44,287 bases of DNA from Bacillus sp. JCM 19058 (GCA_001310555.1 BAXO01000045.1:1-44287), one strand, 5' to 3'. Positions 17,046 through 27,623 are shown, counted from the stretch's first letter. Numbers and translations are program-made. The notes: generated by a model not told the origin, from the letters alone.

Positions 17046-18146
17046 TTAGGATGACGCCCCTTTCCAGTGATTTTTTTATTTCTTCTAACGCCGGCCACTT
17101 TGATTGATCTGTTTCTACAATTCGGGTGCAAAGGGCGTCCAGTTCAGCATCCATAAACAGCTCCGGAGCATAAACGAGCTCCTTGACATTTTTGTAAAAT
17201 TCATTAGGGAGCATCATATCCACCATTAAAATATCAAACAGATCGGCCTCGATTGGATTCGCCTCATGATAAGCCGTTAGCATCCCATCCATCCAGGTCA
17301 CATCCCAAGTACCGAGATCGTCCATCGTCCCCGCAATGAGCTTCCGCAGGTCGCGGATTGGCAAATCGTAGGCGACTCCGTCAAGATCAATAATCCACAT
17401 TCCTCCCGGCCCCATCTGACCATTCGACCAGCCATAATCCTGATGAACGAGACCCCATTCCTGATTACCTCGCGCAATAAGCTGCTTATAATTTGATTCC
17501 TCTAGACCAATAATCGCTTGTTGGGCCTGCTCTTCGAACATATCAGAAACGGAAAGAATCGTCGCACTCGCAGGCATTTCATCGTAAGCTCTTGCCACAT
17601 TTTTAAACCAGTCGATCTTTTGCTTCACCTTCGCATACGTCTTCGGCCAGCGATAAAGTCTTGAAGCCGTTTCTGCCCCTTTCGGAGGGGTATACCCTTT
17701 CGATAATTGATGGAACTCGCCCAATGCATAGCATAGCTCCTTCGCCCCTTCAAGATCCTTCGAAACCGGATACAAAGGCTCGATCCATTCTGCAACAAAC
17801 CAAAGCTTACCGCCCATTTCAACAAAGCCTTCCCCGGAATTCGTACGAATAATCGGTGGCACCCTTGCCTGCTTTTCATGGACTAAATAATCTTGCGCTC
17901 CAAGGCTAAACAAGCTTCTCGTCGGTCTGCGGTGTAAGATTTTTAAGCTAAAAGGGCCTTGATCGGTCGTCATTTTCCAAATTAACCCCCCTTATCAGCT
18001 TTTGTCGTAATCACCTCCATCCCAGACACTTCCATATCATAATGTGTCATAACCTCAGTTGCCATTTCCTCAATATAAGCGGGAACAAAGTTATCGCTCT
18101 GAGTGGTTTCGTCTACTTCCCACGGCGTAATCTGCATTTCGGTCAT
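17020..18146 (-). CDS. CotS-family spore coat protein (frameshifted near N-terminus)
   Basis: Member of the CotS/YsxE/YutH group, proteins with an aminoglycoside-phosphotransferase/kinase-like fold associated with the spore coat. The kinase-like HxD region is GLVHQDYGWSNGQMGP with the metal-binding IIDLDGVAYDLPIRDLRKL, both intact, so phosphotransfer is possible. True start is ATG 18146 (MTEMQITPWEVDE) behind GGAGGG. A six-base G run at 17987-17992 should have seven, which then gives DKGGLIWKMTTDQGPFSLK. About 375 aa repaired. It overlaps the downstream CotSA-like gene. A 10-bp perfect dyad lies just before the ribosome binding site. Spore coat assignment is by family and pairing. Confidence 0.85.
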
Positions 18147-18160
18147 AGTGAGCCCTCCAA

Positions 18161-18188
18161 ACCTATAGTTAAATGTCTAACTATAGGT
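18161..18188. promoter_or_regulatory. 10-bp perfect inverted repeat in the cotS-like leader
   Basis: ACCTATAGTT (18161-18170) and AACTATAGGT (18179-18188) are exact complements around an 8-nt spacer. It lies within 15 bases of the ribosome binding site of the minus-strand cotS-like gene and has no T run. It may be an operator or an mRNA stem near the start. Confidence 0.6.
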
Positions 18189-18265
18189 AACTTATTTTCT
18201 CGTGGCGAAATTGGTATAGTTACTTGCCTAGTTTCGTCTCATTTACGGTAAATTGGGCTCTAAAA

Positions 18266-18313
18266 AAAACACGAAAAAGCGCTCCTTTCCAGTCCGAAAA
18301 AGAACGCTTTTTA
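18266..18313 (-). terminator. Terminator of the NAD(P)-binding protein gene
   Basis: AAAAAGCG (18272-18279) pairs with CGCTTTTT (18304-18311). The 24-nt loop itself partly pairs (CTTTCC with GAAAAAG). On the minus strand it ends in a T-rich tract (18263-18276). It lies about 170 bp past the stop; the gap holds no supported gene. Confidence 0.6.
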
Positions 18314-18483
18314 CGCGTATTGATTTAAACTACCGACCAGCCAGGTGTCCTCGCTCTCCAATGCAAGCGAGCTTGACTATTCGGTCAACTGCATACATAA
18401 CGACCGTCAGGTGCGCAGAGAACTCATTAAAGCAAGCGATACATCGGAAAGATAGGAAGAGAGATTCCGCTGTCAAGCGAACC

Positions 18484-19122
18484 TTACAGCTGATCCAGAG
18501 CCTTCTCAATGTCTGCTTCGCCGTTAAGATTTCAAACGTTTTATGGGACGTATTCTTTCGCTCCAGAGCGGCAACGAGGACGTGGGCTACATCGGCTCTC
18601 GTAATCGTATTGTCGCGAACCGAAATTTCTTGCTCAAGCTTGATTTTCCCCGTCGGCGACTCATTCGTCAACGTGCCCGGGCGCACGATCGTATAATTGA
18701 GCTTTGATTGCTTTAAATAATCGTCCGCTATTTTTTTTCGCAACTAAATAATGGCGAATTCGCTCGCTCTTATCAGGGTTAACCGTTCCGATCGAGCTTA
18801 ACATGATAAAGCGTTCAATTCCATTGACCACCGCTCCGTCAATTACCTTCATCGCTCCCCACATATCGACGAGAATCGTTTTATCTCCTCCCGTCTTTCC
18901 TCCAGAGCCCGCTGCAAAAATAACCGCATCCTGATCGGTGAAAATGTGGCTAATATCTTCCTCTAAATCAGCAATCACAACGTCGCTTGCCCCGAGTTGG
19001 CGCAGCTGCTCTTCTTGCTCCTGTTTTCGAACTACGGCTACAGGTTCGTGACCACGCTCAGCCAACAGACTTACCACGTTTCGTGCCACTCCCCCACTTG
19101 CTCCGACGACCAGTACTTTCAT
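18484..19122 (-). CDS. NAD(P)-binding oxidoreductase, atypical SDR (YhfK-like; two frameshifts)
   Basis: NmrA/SDR5-like protein of about 213 aa. Rossmann motif VLVVGASGGVARNVVSLLAE at residues 3-22, then VIFAAGSGGKTGGDKT and FIMLSSIGTVNPDKSERI. After the break come YTIVRPGTLTNES and ISVRDNTITRADVAHVLVAAL, the usual C-terminal signature. I chose ATG 19122 because AGGAGTGA (19131-19138) is eight bases away; the GTG at 19134 lies inside that site. A surplus A in the run at 18732-18739 separates YLVAKK from IADDYLKQ. A missing base near 18523 hides the real end (GEADIEKALDQL, TAA 18484-18486). Closest B. subtilis relative by pattern is YhfK; substrate unknown. Confidence 0.86.
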
Positions 19123-19289
19123 TTTTTTTATCACTCCTGAACATATGATAGTTGTAATCCCTTTCCAAATGGAATGGAAAGTATACGTCCGTTATTTTAT
19201 TTTATTTCAATTTCCCCCTATCAACAAGGAGAGAAGACTGATACAATACTAGCAGACACATTAATTGGTTCACCTTAGGAGGTTTTTTT

Positions 19290-19698
19290 ATGAGCACCTG
19301 TTCCGTTGCGTGGAAAAATAATCATATCGAGATTATAGCTCAGCAGCTACTACATGACAAAACGAAAGTCGAAAAACTCACAACGATAGAACAGGTGAGA
19401 GACAGTATTACATACTTCAAAATAAAAGGCTCACGGGCGATAACGATGGCATCAGCAATGGGGCTTGCCCTTTGGTCGCAAGCAAAGCAATCCAATAATC
19501 TTGAGCTGTTTCTGGACGAATTTCAAAAGCAGCGCGATTATTTAATCAGCAGTAAGCCAGCCTCAACACAAATGGTTACAGCAACGACCGCACGAATCGT
19601 TCAAAAAGTAAAAAAAAGCAAAAAGCGTGATTGAGGCGAAGCAAATTGCTCTTCAGGAGGCACTGTCCCTTCAGGCCGAGCAAGACGCCAGTCATTAG
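19290..19698 (+). pseudogene. mtnA: Truncated mtnA (methylthioribose-1-phosphate isomerase) N-terminal fragment
   Basis: Resembles only the N-terminal third of MtnA, the methionine-salvage isomerase (about 350 aa). TIEQVRDSITYFKIKGSRAI followed by MASAMGLALW matches the conserved block with RGAPAIG..AAYG.AL. After a surplus A near 19609-19616 the frame continues KSVIEAKQIALQEALSLQAEQ, another MtnA-like segment, and stops at TAG 19698 after DASH. The catalytic Cys and Asp domains are absent from the following sequence. Yet the start has a strong AGGAGG site at ATG 19290. No SAM riboswitch is seen upstream and no mtnK next to it. Either a deletion remnant or an expressed short protein; I favour a remnant. 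Confidence 0.7.
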
Positions 19699-19845
19699 TA
19701 AATTAAGGTTGGTATTTTAAAGATTAAGCTACTATTTCTAACGAATAGACAAATCGCCTATTCAAGGAGACATTGAATTCCCTTCGACCGTAAAGCTTAC
19801 GTAATGATTTGCTTAATTAAACGAATTAATAAGAATTTGAATTGA

Positions 19846-19876
19846 CTCGTATCGTCATCAATGATACGGGTATTTT
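19846..19876 (+). terminator. Terminator downstream of the mtnA remnant
   Basis: CGTATC (19848-19853) / GATACG (19863-19868), 9-nt loop, then GGTATTTTT. The neighbouring T8 (about 19885-19892) adds a second U tract. Confidence 0.65.
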
Positions 19877-19906
19877 TGTCTGCATTTTTTTTGGCTCTAT
19901 AATAAA

Positions 19907-20076
19907 GGCTCTACAATATATGTTGGGGTCTTCTCACAATTTGGCAAAAAATAACACGCAAAGCGGAGCGCGGTAGCGATTTAAGCTAACCCAACATTTG
20001 AGATAGAACTAAATAAGGATCCATCATAGAAAAAGGAACTGTCATCAATTGCATATCATGCATTTTGCGACAGCCC
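19907..20076. repeat. Possible MITE/IS remnant with imperfect terminal inverted repeats
   Basis: GGCTCTACAATATATGTTGGGG (19907-19928) is about three-quarters complementary to the stretch TAACCCAACATTTGAGATAGAAC (19987-20009), with ATGTTGGG/CCCAACAT exact. The 104-bp interval has no coding capacity. Just beyond, a hairpin with CTGTC (20039-20043) / GACAG (20069-20073) and inner TGCAT/ATGCA recalls IS-end stems. The rest of 19699-20217 shows nothing else. Confidence 0.4.
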
Positions 20077-20217
20077 CTATGTCCAATTTTGCACGTATCT
20101 CAGAGTACCCCTTTAAGAGTAAATAGCGCCAAAATCGCCGGATGCTACCTTTACCCTTTTTACAACATCAAATATACGATCCTGAGTTTTTAATCGCTGT
20201 TAACACACCTCTCTAAT

Positions 20218-20981
20218 TTACGATGCCTTCTTATTCAAAACCAAATAGCGAATTGCTTTGGCTACTCCGTCCGCTTCATTCGTCTCTGTTATCCAGTCAG
20301 CCGACTGTTTCACCAGCTCTTGTGCATTGCCCATGCTACGCCACAACCTGCCTCCTTAATCATCGCTAAATCATTTAAGCTATCACCTATGGCAATTACT
20401 TGATCCATCGTAATTCCAATGCATTCACAAACTCTTTTTAAACCCTTTGCTTTATTAACACCGAATGCATTTACTTCAATATTGCGTGTACTGGAATTAC
20501 TAATTTCTAATTGATCATTTTTTTTCAATTCCTTCAAGATAGCATCTCTCGTCTCTTCATTTTGTACAGAAAAGCCAAATTTAAGCCATTGATGCTCTGT
20601 AATATCTTTTGGTAAAGCTTTTCGATATTCCGAATCTGAGGTCACTGCCCAAAAATTGGTGCCATGTTGATTTCGTAAATCCCACATTGATTTTATAAAG
20701 TCATGTTGCAGGGGATTCCTTTCAATAATATTTCCTTTAGGATCCCAAATCTCACTCCCATTGACAGTAACTAAGTAAGAAGATAGCTGCAATGATTTTG
20801 TACATTCTTTACCAGATTCGGCCCCACGTCCTGTACTTATAACAACATGTAATCCTTTTTGCACTGCCTCAGCAATTGCTTTTCGATTTTCTTCCGAAAT
20901 TTCATGTTTTCTATTTAATAAAGTCCCATCCATATCAATAGCAATTAACTTATATGCACAACTTTTCTTCAATGTTGACAT
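20218..20981 (-). CDS. Cof-type HAD-IIB family phosphatase (frameshifted)
   Basis: Cytosolic HAD hydrolase that dephosphorylates sugar phosphates, FMN or similar small molecules. Motif I: LIAIDMDGTLLNRKHEIS (Asp nucleophile about residue 16). Motif II: VVISTGRG. Cap domain in the middle, typical of subclass IIB. Motifs III/IV: KGLKRVCECIGI and VIAIGDSLNDLAMIKEAG. A missing base near 20333 cuts the frame at GCGVA; the true end continues MGNAQELVKQSADWI and stops at TAA 20218-20220. About 254 aa. ATG 20981 has a GGGAGGG site. It follows the orphan sugar-binding gene in the same direction, so it could act on an imported sugar phosphate. Confidence 0.87.
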
Positions 20982-21305
20982 GATTCAATTCCCTCCCTGC
21001 TTAATTCACTCTTTTTTTTATGATAAAAAATTGAGGCTTACTACAAAGAAATCACGAACATCATGATTTTTATATTCTTGTTTCGAGATTTCAATGTTAA
21101 ATTACGCCATCTCTGCTTCCTCTGCCGCGACACGAAGAAATTCATTACGATCCATGCCAAATTCCAAATATCTCCTCATATCAAGATTGACATATGAGTC
21201 CCACCTATTGTTCTTAAGACGAGGCTAGAGGATGAAACATAGAAGCTACATTTTTATCATGTGTAGATTCATACACCTGGAAACATTCATTTAGAACTTG
21301 CTTTA
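20982..21305. other. Intergenic stretch with a possible C-terminal gene fragment on the minus strand
   Basis: No complete gene. Minus-strand frame 21102 to about 21212 reads NNRWDSYVNLDMRRYLEFGM then DRNEFLRVAAEEAEMA before TAA. It looks protein-like (alternating charged and hydrophobic) but has no start and no family I can name. Probably the remnant end of a lost gene of the sugar locus. Confidence 0.35.
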
Positions 21306-22660
21306 TTAATTTGAACCTCCCATATTCTGAATGATACTATTAATTTCTTCATCCGCTTTCATTAATGCAGTATTCACATCAACACCATCAAAGACGACAC
21401 TTTCTAACGCTTCCTGTAACACAATCATACTTTCTCGATCATATAATGAAGCTGATACGGTGGAGCTGGGGTTGTCTTAAAAATAGAGTCAATATTTTTG
21501 CCTTCCCAAACGAAAGTGTCTCCTCCAAACACTTCTTGAATCTCTGGGTTTGCCAATACACTGAGTTTTCCTTGTGTCGACATATCCATTTGCACTTCAT
21601 CAGAAACTACTGTGGACATCACACGAAATGCATCATCTCTATGTTCACTTGTAGCCGATAATAACATTATATGTTCATCGATACCACCACCAACAGTGGG
21701 AGCTTCTTCCCACACTGGTACTTGTGCGATATCCCACATATCGACATTATCAATAAATCCATCTTCATGTGTTTCATTTACTGCGACGAACATTGCCAAA
21801 GACTGGTCTCCAGTAAATTCTGCGTTTCCAACTCCTTTAAGCGCTATTTGCTCATTACCAGGTATTGTATAAATAGTCTCCAATTGTCTAAATACTTTTC
21901 TCCAGCCTTCAGAAGTGACAGCTGATTGTTTTGTTTCTGGATCGACAAATGGTAATGACAATTGCGCGGCTAACCTTTCTGACACATTAGGCTCCAACCC
22001 TCGATATTGAACACCATTTGATTCTCTTGTTAACTCAATAGCCAGTTCTGTCACTTCATCCCAAGTCAATCCATCTTCAGGATATGGAACACCAAACAAA
22101 TCAAATATTTCTTTATTATAATATAGGGACATAAATTGTCTCGTATATGGAAGCCCTACGAGGTAATCTTTGTCTGAAGACAGCCTTACTGCATCAAGTG
22201 TTTCGGGCTCGAATCGCGACAAATCCATATCATGTTTTTCTATCAAATCCTCAATGGATGTAAATAAACCAGATTCTTCAAATGGTGGCATACCATTGAT
22301 ATTATTTGTAATCAATATATCTGGCATCTCATCAGCCAATAATAGTTCTTGCAATGCATCAAAGTCTAACCCCATTGTCTCCACAGTAATCCAAGGATAT
22401 TTTTCTGCTACCGGCTCGACAATATAGCGTTGAATTTCTTCGCCATGCAAATATCTAACTCCAATCGTAATCGTCACAGGATCATGCTCTGCATCTCTTG
22501 TTTCTAACTCTTCTGAGTCATCTTTCACTTCTTCTGCAACATTTTCCTGAACACTACCCTCATTTGAACATGCGGTTAAGAAAATAAATGTTAAGGTTAG
22601 CCAAACACAAATGTGTAGAGACTTTCCAGTGTTAACTATTATAGATACCCTGTTATCCAA
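21306..22660 (-). CDS. ABC transporter sugar-binding lipoprotein (SBP family 1; frameshifted near C-terminus)
   Basis: Extracellular solute-binding lipoprotein. The signal peptide has a hydrophobic core LHICVWLTLTFIFLTAC, with the lipobox LTAC giving the lipidated Cys. The mature part starts with an acidic linker (EEVKDDSEELETRDAE) and has the family 1 fold with LPYTRQFMSLYYNKEIFDLF and PYPEDGLTWDEVTELAIEL. I prefer TTG 22660, with AGGAG eight bases before, over GTG 22669, which overlaps that site. A missing base near 21458 hides the true end VSASLYDRESMIVLQEALES..., TAA 21306-21308. About 450 aa. No permease gene adjoins it: orphan, possibly sharing the LplB/C-type permeases further upstream. 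Confidence 0.85.
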
Positions 22661-22669
22661 TTTCTTCAC

Positions 22670-23064
22670 TCCTGATAGAAAATTTTTAAAGATCTTGCAC
22701 GTGCGGTACTTTTAAATATAAAAATCTCCTAATCGTGTTTATCTATTTCAATTTCTGATCAGATAAAGCTAGTACTTAAATTAAAGACAATGGAAACTTT
22801 GAAAGTGATGTTGAATGACAATAAAGTCGTTTCCTGTTCCAAAAAGATTGATATTTCAAGTGTTTACATGTATAAGAGTAAACAACTTTTTTTAAACAAA
22901 TTTCATGGTCAAATTTGAAAAACGCTCAAAAATAAGTAACTATTTTTCCGTTTGATCATTTTAAGAAACGGAAGAATACAGTTTTCCAGGTATCGGAAGT
23001 AAACAACTTTATTTAGATTCAACAAGTGAAGCGATTGATTTTCCTCGTTCATGGTGAACCACTT
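22670..23064. other. AT-rich gene-free stretch with a 12-bp direct repeat
   Basis: GTAAACAACTTT occurs at 22878-22889 and again at 22999-23010, each after a purine-rich GA/GGA sequence. No open frame of note and no terminator. With the broken frames at 23065-23494 this forms about 900 bp of likely decayed DNA inside the sugar locus. Confidence 0.5.
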
Positions 23065-23494
23065 TCAATCCACAACACATTCTTGCAATTCTCGCTCTGT
23101 CAAATGTAAGTCCTCTGTTTCTTTAACTTTTAATACATCCTGTTCTAAGTGTGTGATAAATTCATGAGGCGTATCTTTCACTTGGGTACAAGCGGGAATC
23201 GGGGAATCGTATGATTTTGACTGCAATGGTTTTCTTTTGAAAAAAAATTCTTCAAAGCTTTTGCGAAATCGACAAACCCTATTTGAAAAGTTCACGACCA
23301 TTAGTTAGGTATGTGTGTCGTAACAGGCAAACCATGCCGTTTAATCGTCCCCGCTGAATTGCCGCAATCAGACGGGTTTTTTTTGCGGAAACAGGTTCAT
23401 GGTTTAAATAGTCGTCAATTAACCATGAACCTGTCGTCGTGTAAACTTTCCCGTTAATGCTACGCCGGTTTCGACGCTCGAGGAATGTAGTCAA
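23065..23494 (-). pseudogene. Broken unknown gene, two overlapping minus-strand frames
   Basis: I do not recognise this. The first frame (23279-23494) reads TFLERRNRRSINGKVYTTTG then SWLIDDYLNHEPVSAKKTRL; the second (23065-23301) ends HEFITHLEQDVLKVKETEDL and LTERELQECVVD. They join near 23285-23300, and an A-run at about 23241-23248 may be a further break. No ribosome binding site, signal peptide or membrane segment. The first frame contains a 13-bp perfect dyad (23392-23404 / 23421-23433). It could be the remainder of a transposase-like or accessory gene. Confidence 0.4.
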
Positions 23495-23578
23495 ACAGGT
23501 ACGTATCCCTAAGTCGATAAACCAATGTCTAAATGTGTCTTAAAAACGACATGTAGCTTCTCATCGATGACTTCTTCC

Positions 23579-25989
23579 TTATTCAGGGTTAACCGGAAAG
23601 GTTACTAATCCTTCGTTTAACTCTTGACACTTCTCGAGTAGCTGCTCCGCACTTTGCTTTTCTGAAACGAAATAAAGCTGATAATCGAATTCATAGAAAC
23701 CGGATAAATCTACTTTAAAGTTTGTTTCCCAAAAGTTATTCATAGGCCAAGAGTATACGAGGTCCTTGTTTTTCTTATGAGTGTTTTCATTACACAATTC
23801 AATTTCATGATGATCCAATGTTCCTAAAGTGATTAATGGGGTGTCCTTAATCGCGACGAGTAGGGCTTGTTCCTCTTCTTTAAATGCTAGTCCATTCTGC
23901 AGTAGGTAGAACTCGGTATTAGTACCAGGCAACTGATCAATCGCCGGTCTGAATACGTTTCCTGTCTTCTCGACAAATAGCTCGCTGGCTTCCCCTAGAC
24001 TAAATGGAAGTGGGATATAAAGATTTTCAGGAGCCCACTCATGTTGCTTTTGAATTCTCACATTTATTCCAATTTTCGGCATAGCCTTATACACCTTTAG
24101 GATCACACTATACATTTCCGTTCCTGCCAATGTGAAATCCATTTTTATCGATGTAAACAGTTTTCCATCTTCTACTACTTTCATATTTTTCAAGCTTGCT
24201 TCTTGACGCTCTGATAATCTTCCTTTGCGATTGAGTCCCATCAATCTTCTTTCTGTACTAACATCTGTTTGAATCGGCGTTTTTTTCATAAACACCAGCA
24301 AACGGTGCATAGGATGCATCTGGATGAATTAATTCCTTTCCACTATGCTTATCAACGAATGATTCAATTCCTGATATATGATTAAACGTTAGTTTATAAT
24401 CATCCGTCTCGATACTATGAGTATTCGCAATTCCTTCATATCCTGGGTATGGAGCTAAATCTTCCACGCTGGCATGGTTCACGATCATTTTCTTTTTCGG
24501 TGCTTTCCCTCTACGCAATTTAACTATTCTTTCTTCCCTAGGATCTAACGTAATAGCGAACTCAATCTGGTCCCCTCTAGAGATCGATGTAAGCTGAGAA
24601 TCTAGCACTTCATTCGTTTGACAATCTACCACTTCAATACCGTTATCTAAATAAGCTCCATCAATATGCTCCCAATTCTTCATTTGAATAGATGTATAAT
24701 CAGTCACCTGATTATGATGAGGATTGACAACTTAAAAAAACTGTTCTCGGTCTATTTGATGGGAAACTTCTCCGAGATTGCTTAATACTTCATCTAAATT
24801 TTTCGATATGAGTCGATTTGCGTTGGTCGCATATGCAGCTTTCCGATAATCCAAATCATTCACCAATGTATTCCACGGTTCTCTTACAGAAGAATTGTAG
24901 CCCCAGGTATGTTCTGCGTATAGCATTAGCTGATATTCAGCCTCTTTTATAAATTGCAACTTTCCTAACTTGTCCTCCGGATCCAATTTTTTTCGATAAA
25001 TGATATTTGCGTTGTGCATCACGATAAATTTTTGTTGGTGCTGGTGTAGAGCCAACTCCATCTGCCCACCAGTCGGTCCAGTCGCCTGAATAGGTAGGAA
25101 TATCAATCGTTTGGTTACGCAAAAATTGAAAAAACTCATTCAATGTGATCAATTCAATTTCTACTTGCTCACCATGCTTCGCATTCCATTTATGAATCAT
25201 TTCCATTAAGCGCGGATTAGGAGGCGAATTATCCGTTCCAATTCCAGAAATCATGTTAGGAATGAAATCAAATGGATAACCTTCATCTTCTAGGTTTTCC
25301 AAATAAGTAAAGATTCGTTGTTCAGCAATATCCATTTGATCAGAAGTTGTCACTACTGCTGAACCTTTATTTATTCGATAGCTATTTGGAATAAGCATAA
25401 ATTGGTTCCCCATATGATAATGATCCCCATTCCAAACTAAAATCTTATGGCCTTTCGGTGTTTCCCACCAAAAAGGAATTTGTTTTTTTATATAAAGGAA
25501 ACATCCCATGATGCGTATGCACGCATGAAAACAAGTTAACAATTCCATTTTTAAATAACGTTTCAGCATAACCCCAAGAAAAACCGTTAATATCTGCCGT
25601 CATCGCTGAATTTAAGGGAAGTTGGTTTGCCTCTGCATACTTTCTTCCCTTTTGAAACATTTGGTCTAAGATGTCATTATCAACGAGTTCCGTCATATTT
25701 AAATAAGTGAGAGAAATATCAATAAGCCCTGCCTTCACATACTTTTTAAGTTTTTGTCTGTATTCTTCATTACAGTTTTCAAGAAACTGCTCCACTTGCC
25801 AAAAATTCTCACAAGTCCATTTATAGCCTTCCCATTCTTTTTTCGCGCATTTTCAATGGAGTCTAAGCTATCAATAACTGATTTAATAAAATCGACATGA
25901 TATCTTTCAATTTTCTCTTGGCGATCTGTATAGCCAATATCAGTATGAGAGTGTTGAATTAAATATAGCTTCCATGTCTTTTTCATCAT
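23579..25989 (-). CDS. Glycoside hydrolase family 38 alpha-mannosidase (several frameshifts)
   Basis: Cytosolic alpha-mannosidase of about 800 aa. The N-terminal catalytic domain starts LYLIQHSHTDIGYTDRQEKI with the zinc-binding His-x-Asp. The nucleophile region is SAMTADINGFSWGYAETLF, and LVWNGDHYHMGNQF and PNMISGIGTDNSPPNPRLME follow. YAEHTWGYNSSVREPW holds the third metal site. The C-terminal beta-sandwich includes RGDQIEFAITLDPREERIV and LPFSLGEASELFVEKTGNVF. Breaks lie in runs at 25838-25843, 25483-25489, 24987-24993 and 24280-24286, and an in-frame TAA at 24732-24734. Start ATG 25989 is chosen for its GGCGGG site. Last gene of the AraC/Lpl-type uptake cluster, so it probably trims imported mannosyl oligosaccharides. 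Confidence 0.9.
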
Positions 25990-26015
25990 AAGCCCGCCTA
26001 CCCTTATCATTTTTA

Positions 26016-27623
26016 TTATTGATATTGAATTCTTTCATATTGGGAACGTCTGATTTCTAAGTAACGTTCAATACCCATTCTTTTCAAGGTATTTACATAC
26101 TCTTCCCAACCCGTTTCGATATCCTCCGTACCCGTTACAAACTTCGCACGCATCTCCTCAACATATGTGCCGACATCGGTCATGATGGCAGAAATTTCGG
26201 CACTTTCTTCCGCAGTACTTTGGAATTGAGGTAGGATTGTTTCTGGTTCTAATGTTTCAATTTCTTCAGTATTTGCGTTATATATGTCATCAATTTCTAG
26301 CCTCTAGCTTTTGCACGCCATACTGGATCTGGTTCAAGATATGGATAATATGCACCGTACACGTTATCTACAAATTGGAATGCGCCTAATTGTACACCAC
26401 CTTCATAGTTTAAAATTTCATCATTATAGAGTGGTACACCATCAACCATTTCATATGTTTCCCCTTCGATTCCAAAGAAACCAAAGATAGAACCTCCTCA
26501 CCATAGAAGTAATCTACCCACTTGATCGTTTCTTCAGGACTTTGATTGTCCTTCGTAATCATAAATTGAGTAGTACCACGTGCAGGGTGGTCAATCCAGT
26601 TTAATACTCTGTCTCCATCCGCTCCTTCAAAGGCATGCAACCCAACAAAGTCATCTGCAACTGTACTTCCAAGGTAGTCAGGATTCGCCCATGAAAAAAG
26701 GCCGACTTTGTCTTGGGAGCCTTCTGTTACCCATTCTTCATATTCCATATCAGAGAATGTTTGTGAATGGAATAATTCTTCCTCCCAAAGCATATTAAAA
26801 TATGACCATAGATTTTTGAACTTCTCATCTGTGAGCGTCAGTTGTAACTCGTCATTTTTGTCTAAATATAGATTCATTCCGGCAGCCTTTAGACCACCAT
26901 TTCCCATCCCAAAGGAACCTAGCATTTGTTGCTCGAACATTCCAATCGCACCAGGCGCTAGAGAAATCGGCACCTCATCACTGGAATCACCATTGCCATT
27001 GGCGTCCTCTGCTTTAAATTTACGAAGTACATCAGTTAATTGGTCTAGTGTTGTAATTGTGGTAGGATCATCAATGCCGATGTTTTCTAACCATCTTTTA
27101 TTAATGTTATATCTTAAAGAACGCTCTGGACGTGAGAAATCTACATACGGTAAAGAATAAATATGTTCATCAGGCATTGTGACTGCTTGCTTAATTGAGG
27201 GATATTCATCAAATAATGCCGTTAAGTTTGGTGCATGCTCTTCAATCAAGTCTTCAAGTGGAATAAATAAGCTCTTGTCCATATCTTGCCACTTCATCTG
27301 CCGAAAAACCGAAAGCTCCATAGAATGCATCAGGCAATTCCTTGGATGACATGATGACATTCTTTTTCTCTGCTCTCCTCATCGGGACTTCCTCCCATTC
27401 AATGTGGATACCTGTCATTTCCTCCATCTTTTTCCACATCCATAATTCATCTGCCGGTGGATGAATACTACCAAAACCTCTTTTCATAAAGTGAAGCGAC
27501 AACTTACCCTCTTCCGTCTTACTGACTTCCTTATTAGCTTTAGAATCGCCACTGGTACAGGCAGTCAATACCATTGAAAAAAATTAGAAGCAAAACCAGT
27601 CCCAACCACGAAAGCCTTTTCAT
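26016..27623 (-). CDS. ABC transporter sugar-binding lipoprotein, LplA-like (several frameshifts)
   Basis: Extracellular binding protein of the LplA/YtcQ type. ATG 27621-27623 with AGGAG upstream; signal peptide MKRLSWLGLVLLLIF, lipobox LTAC with the Cys of ACTSGDSK. Mature signature: FMKRGFGSIHPPADELWMWK, SLPYVDFSRPERSLRYNINK, and DANGNGDSSDEVPIS, an EF-hand-like Asp/Asn loop typical of this family. Breaks: surplus T at 27578-27584, and indels near 27282, 26492 and 26303. The C-terminus ends YLEIRRSQYERIQYQ before TAA 26016-26018. About 535 aa. It follows the permease genes and precedes the alpha-mannosidase, making this the cognate binding protein. Confidence 0.88.

Noticed and set aside
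18253..18696. 147-aa plus-strand frame
   Set aside because: Overlaps the end of the NAD(P)-binding protein gene antisense and its terminator; no recognisable motif.
19140..19289. SAM (S-box) riboswitch before the mtnA remnant
   Set aside because: I looked for the conserved S-box core and terminator and found neither; only a short dyad TTTCCA/TGGAAA is present.
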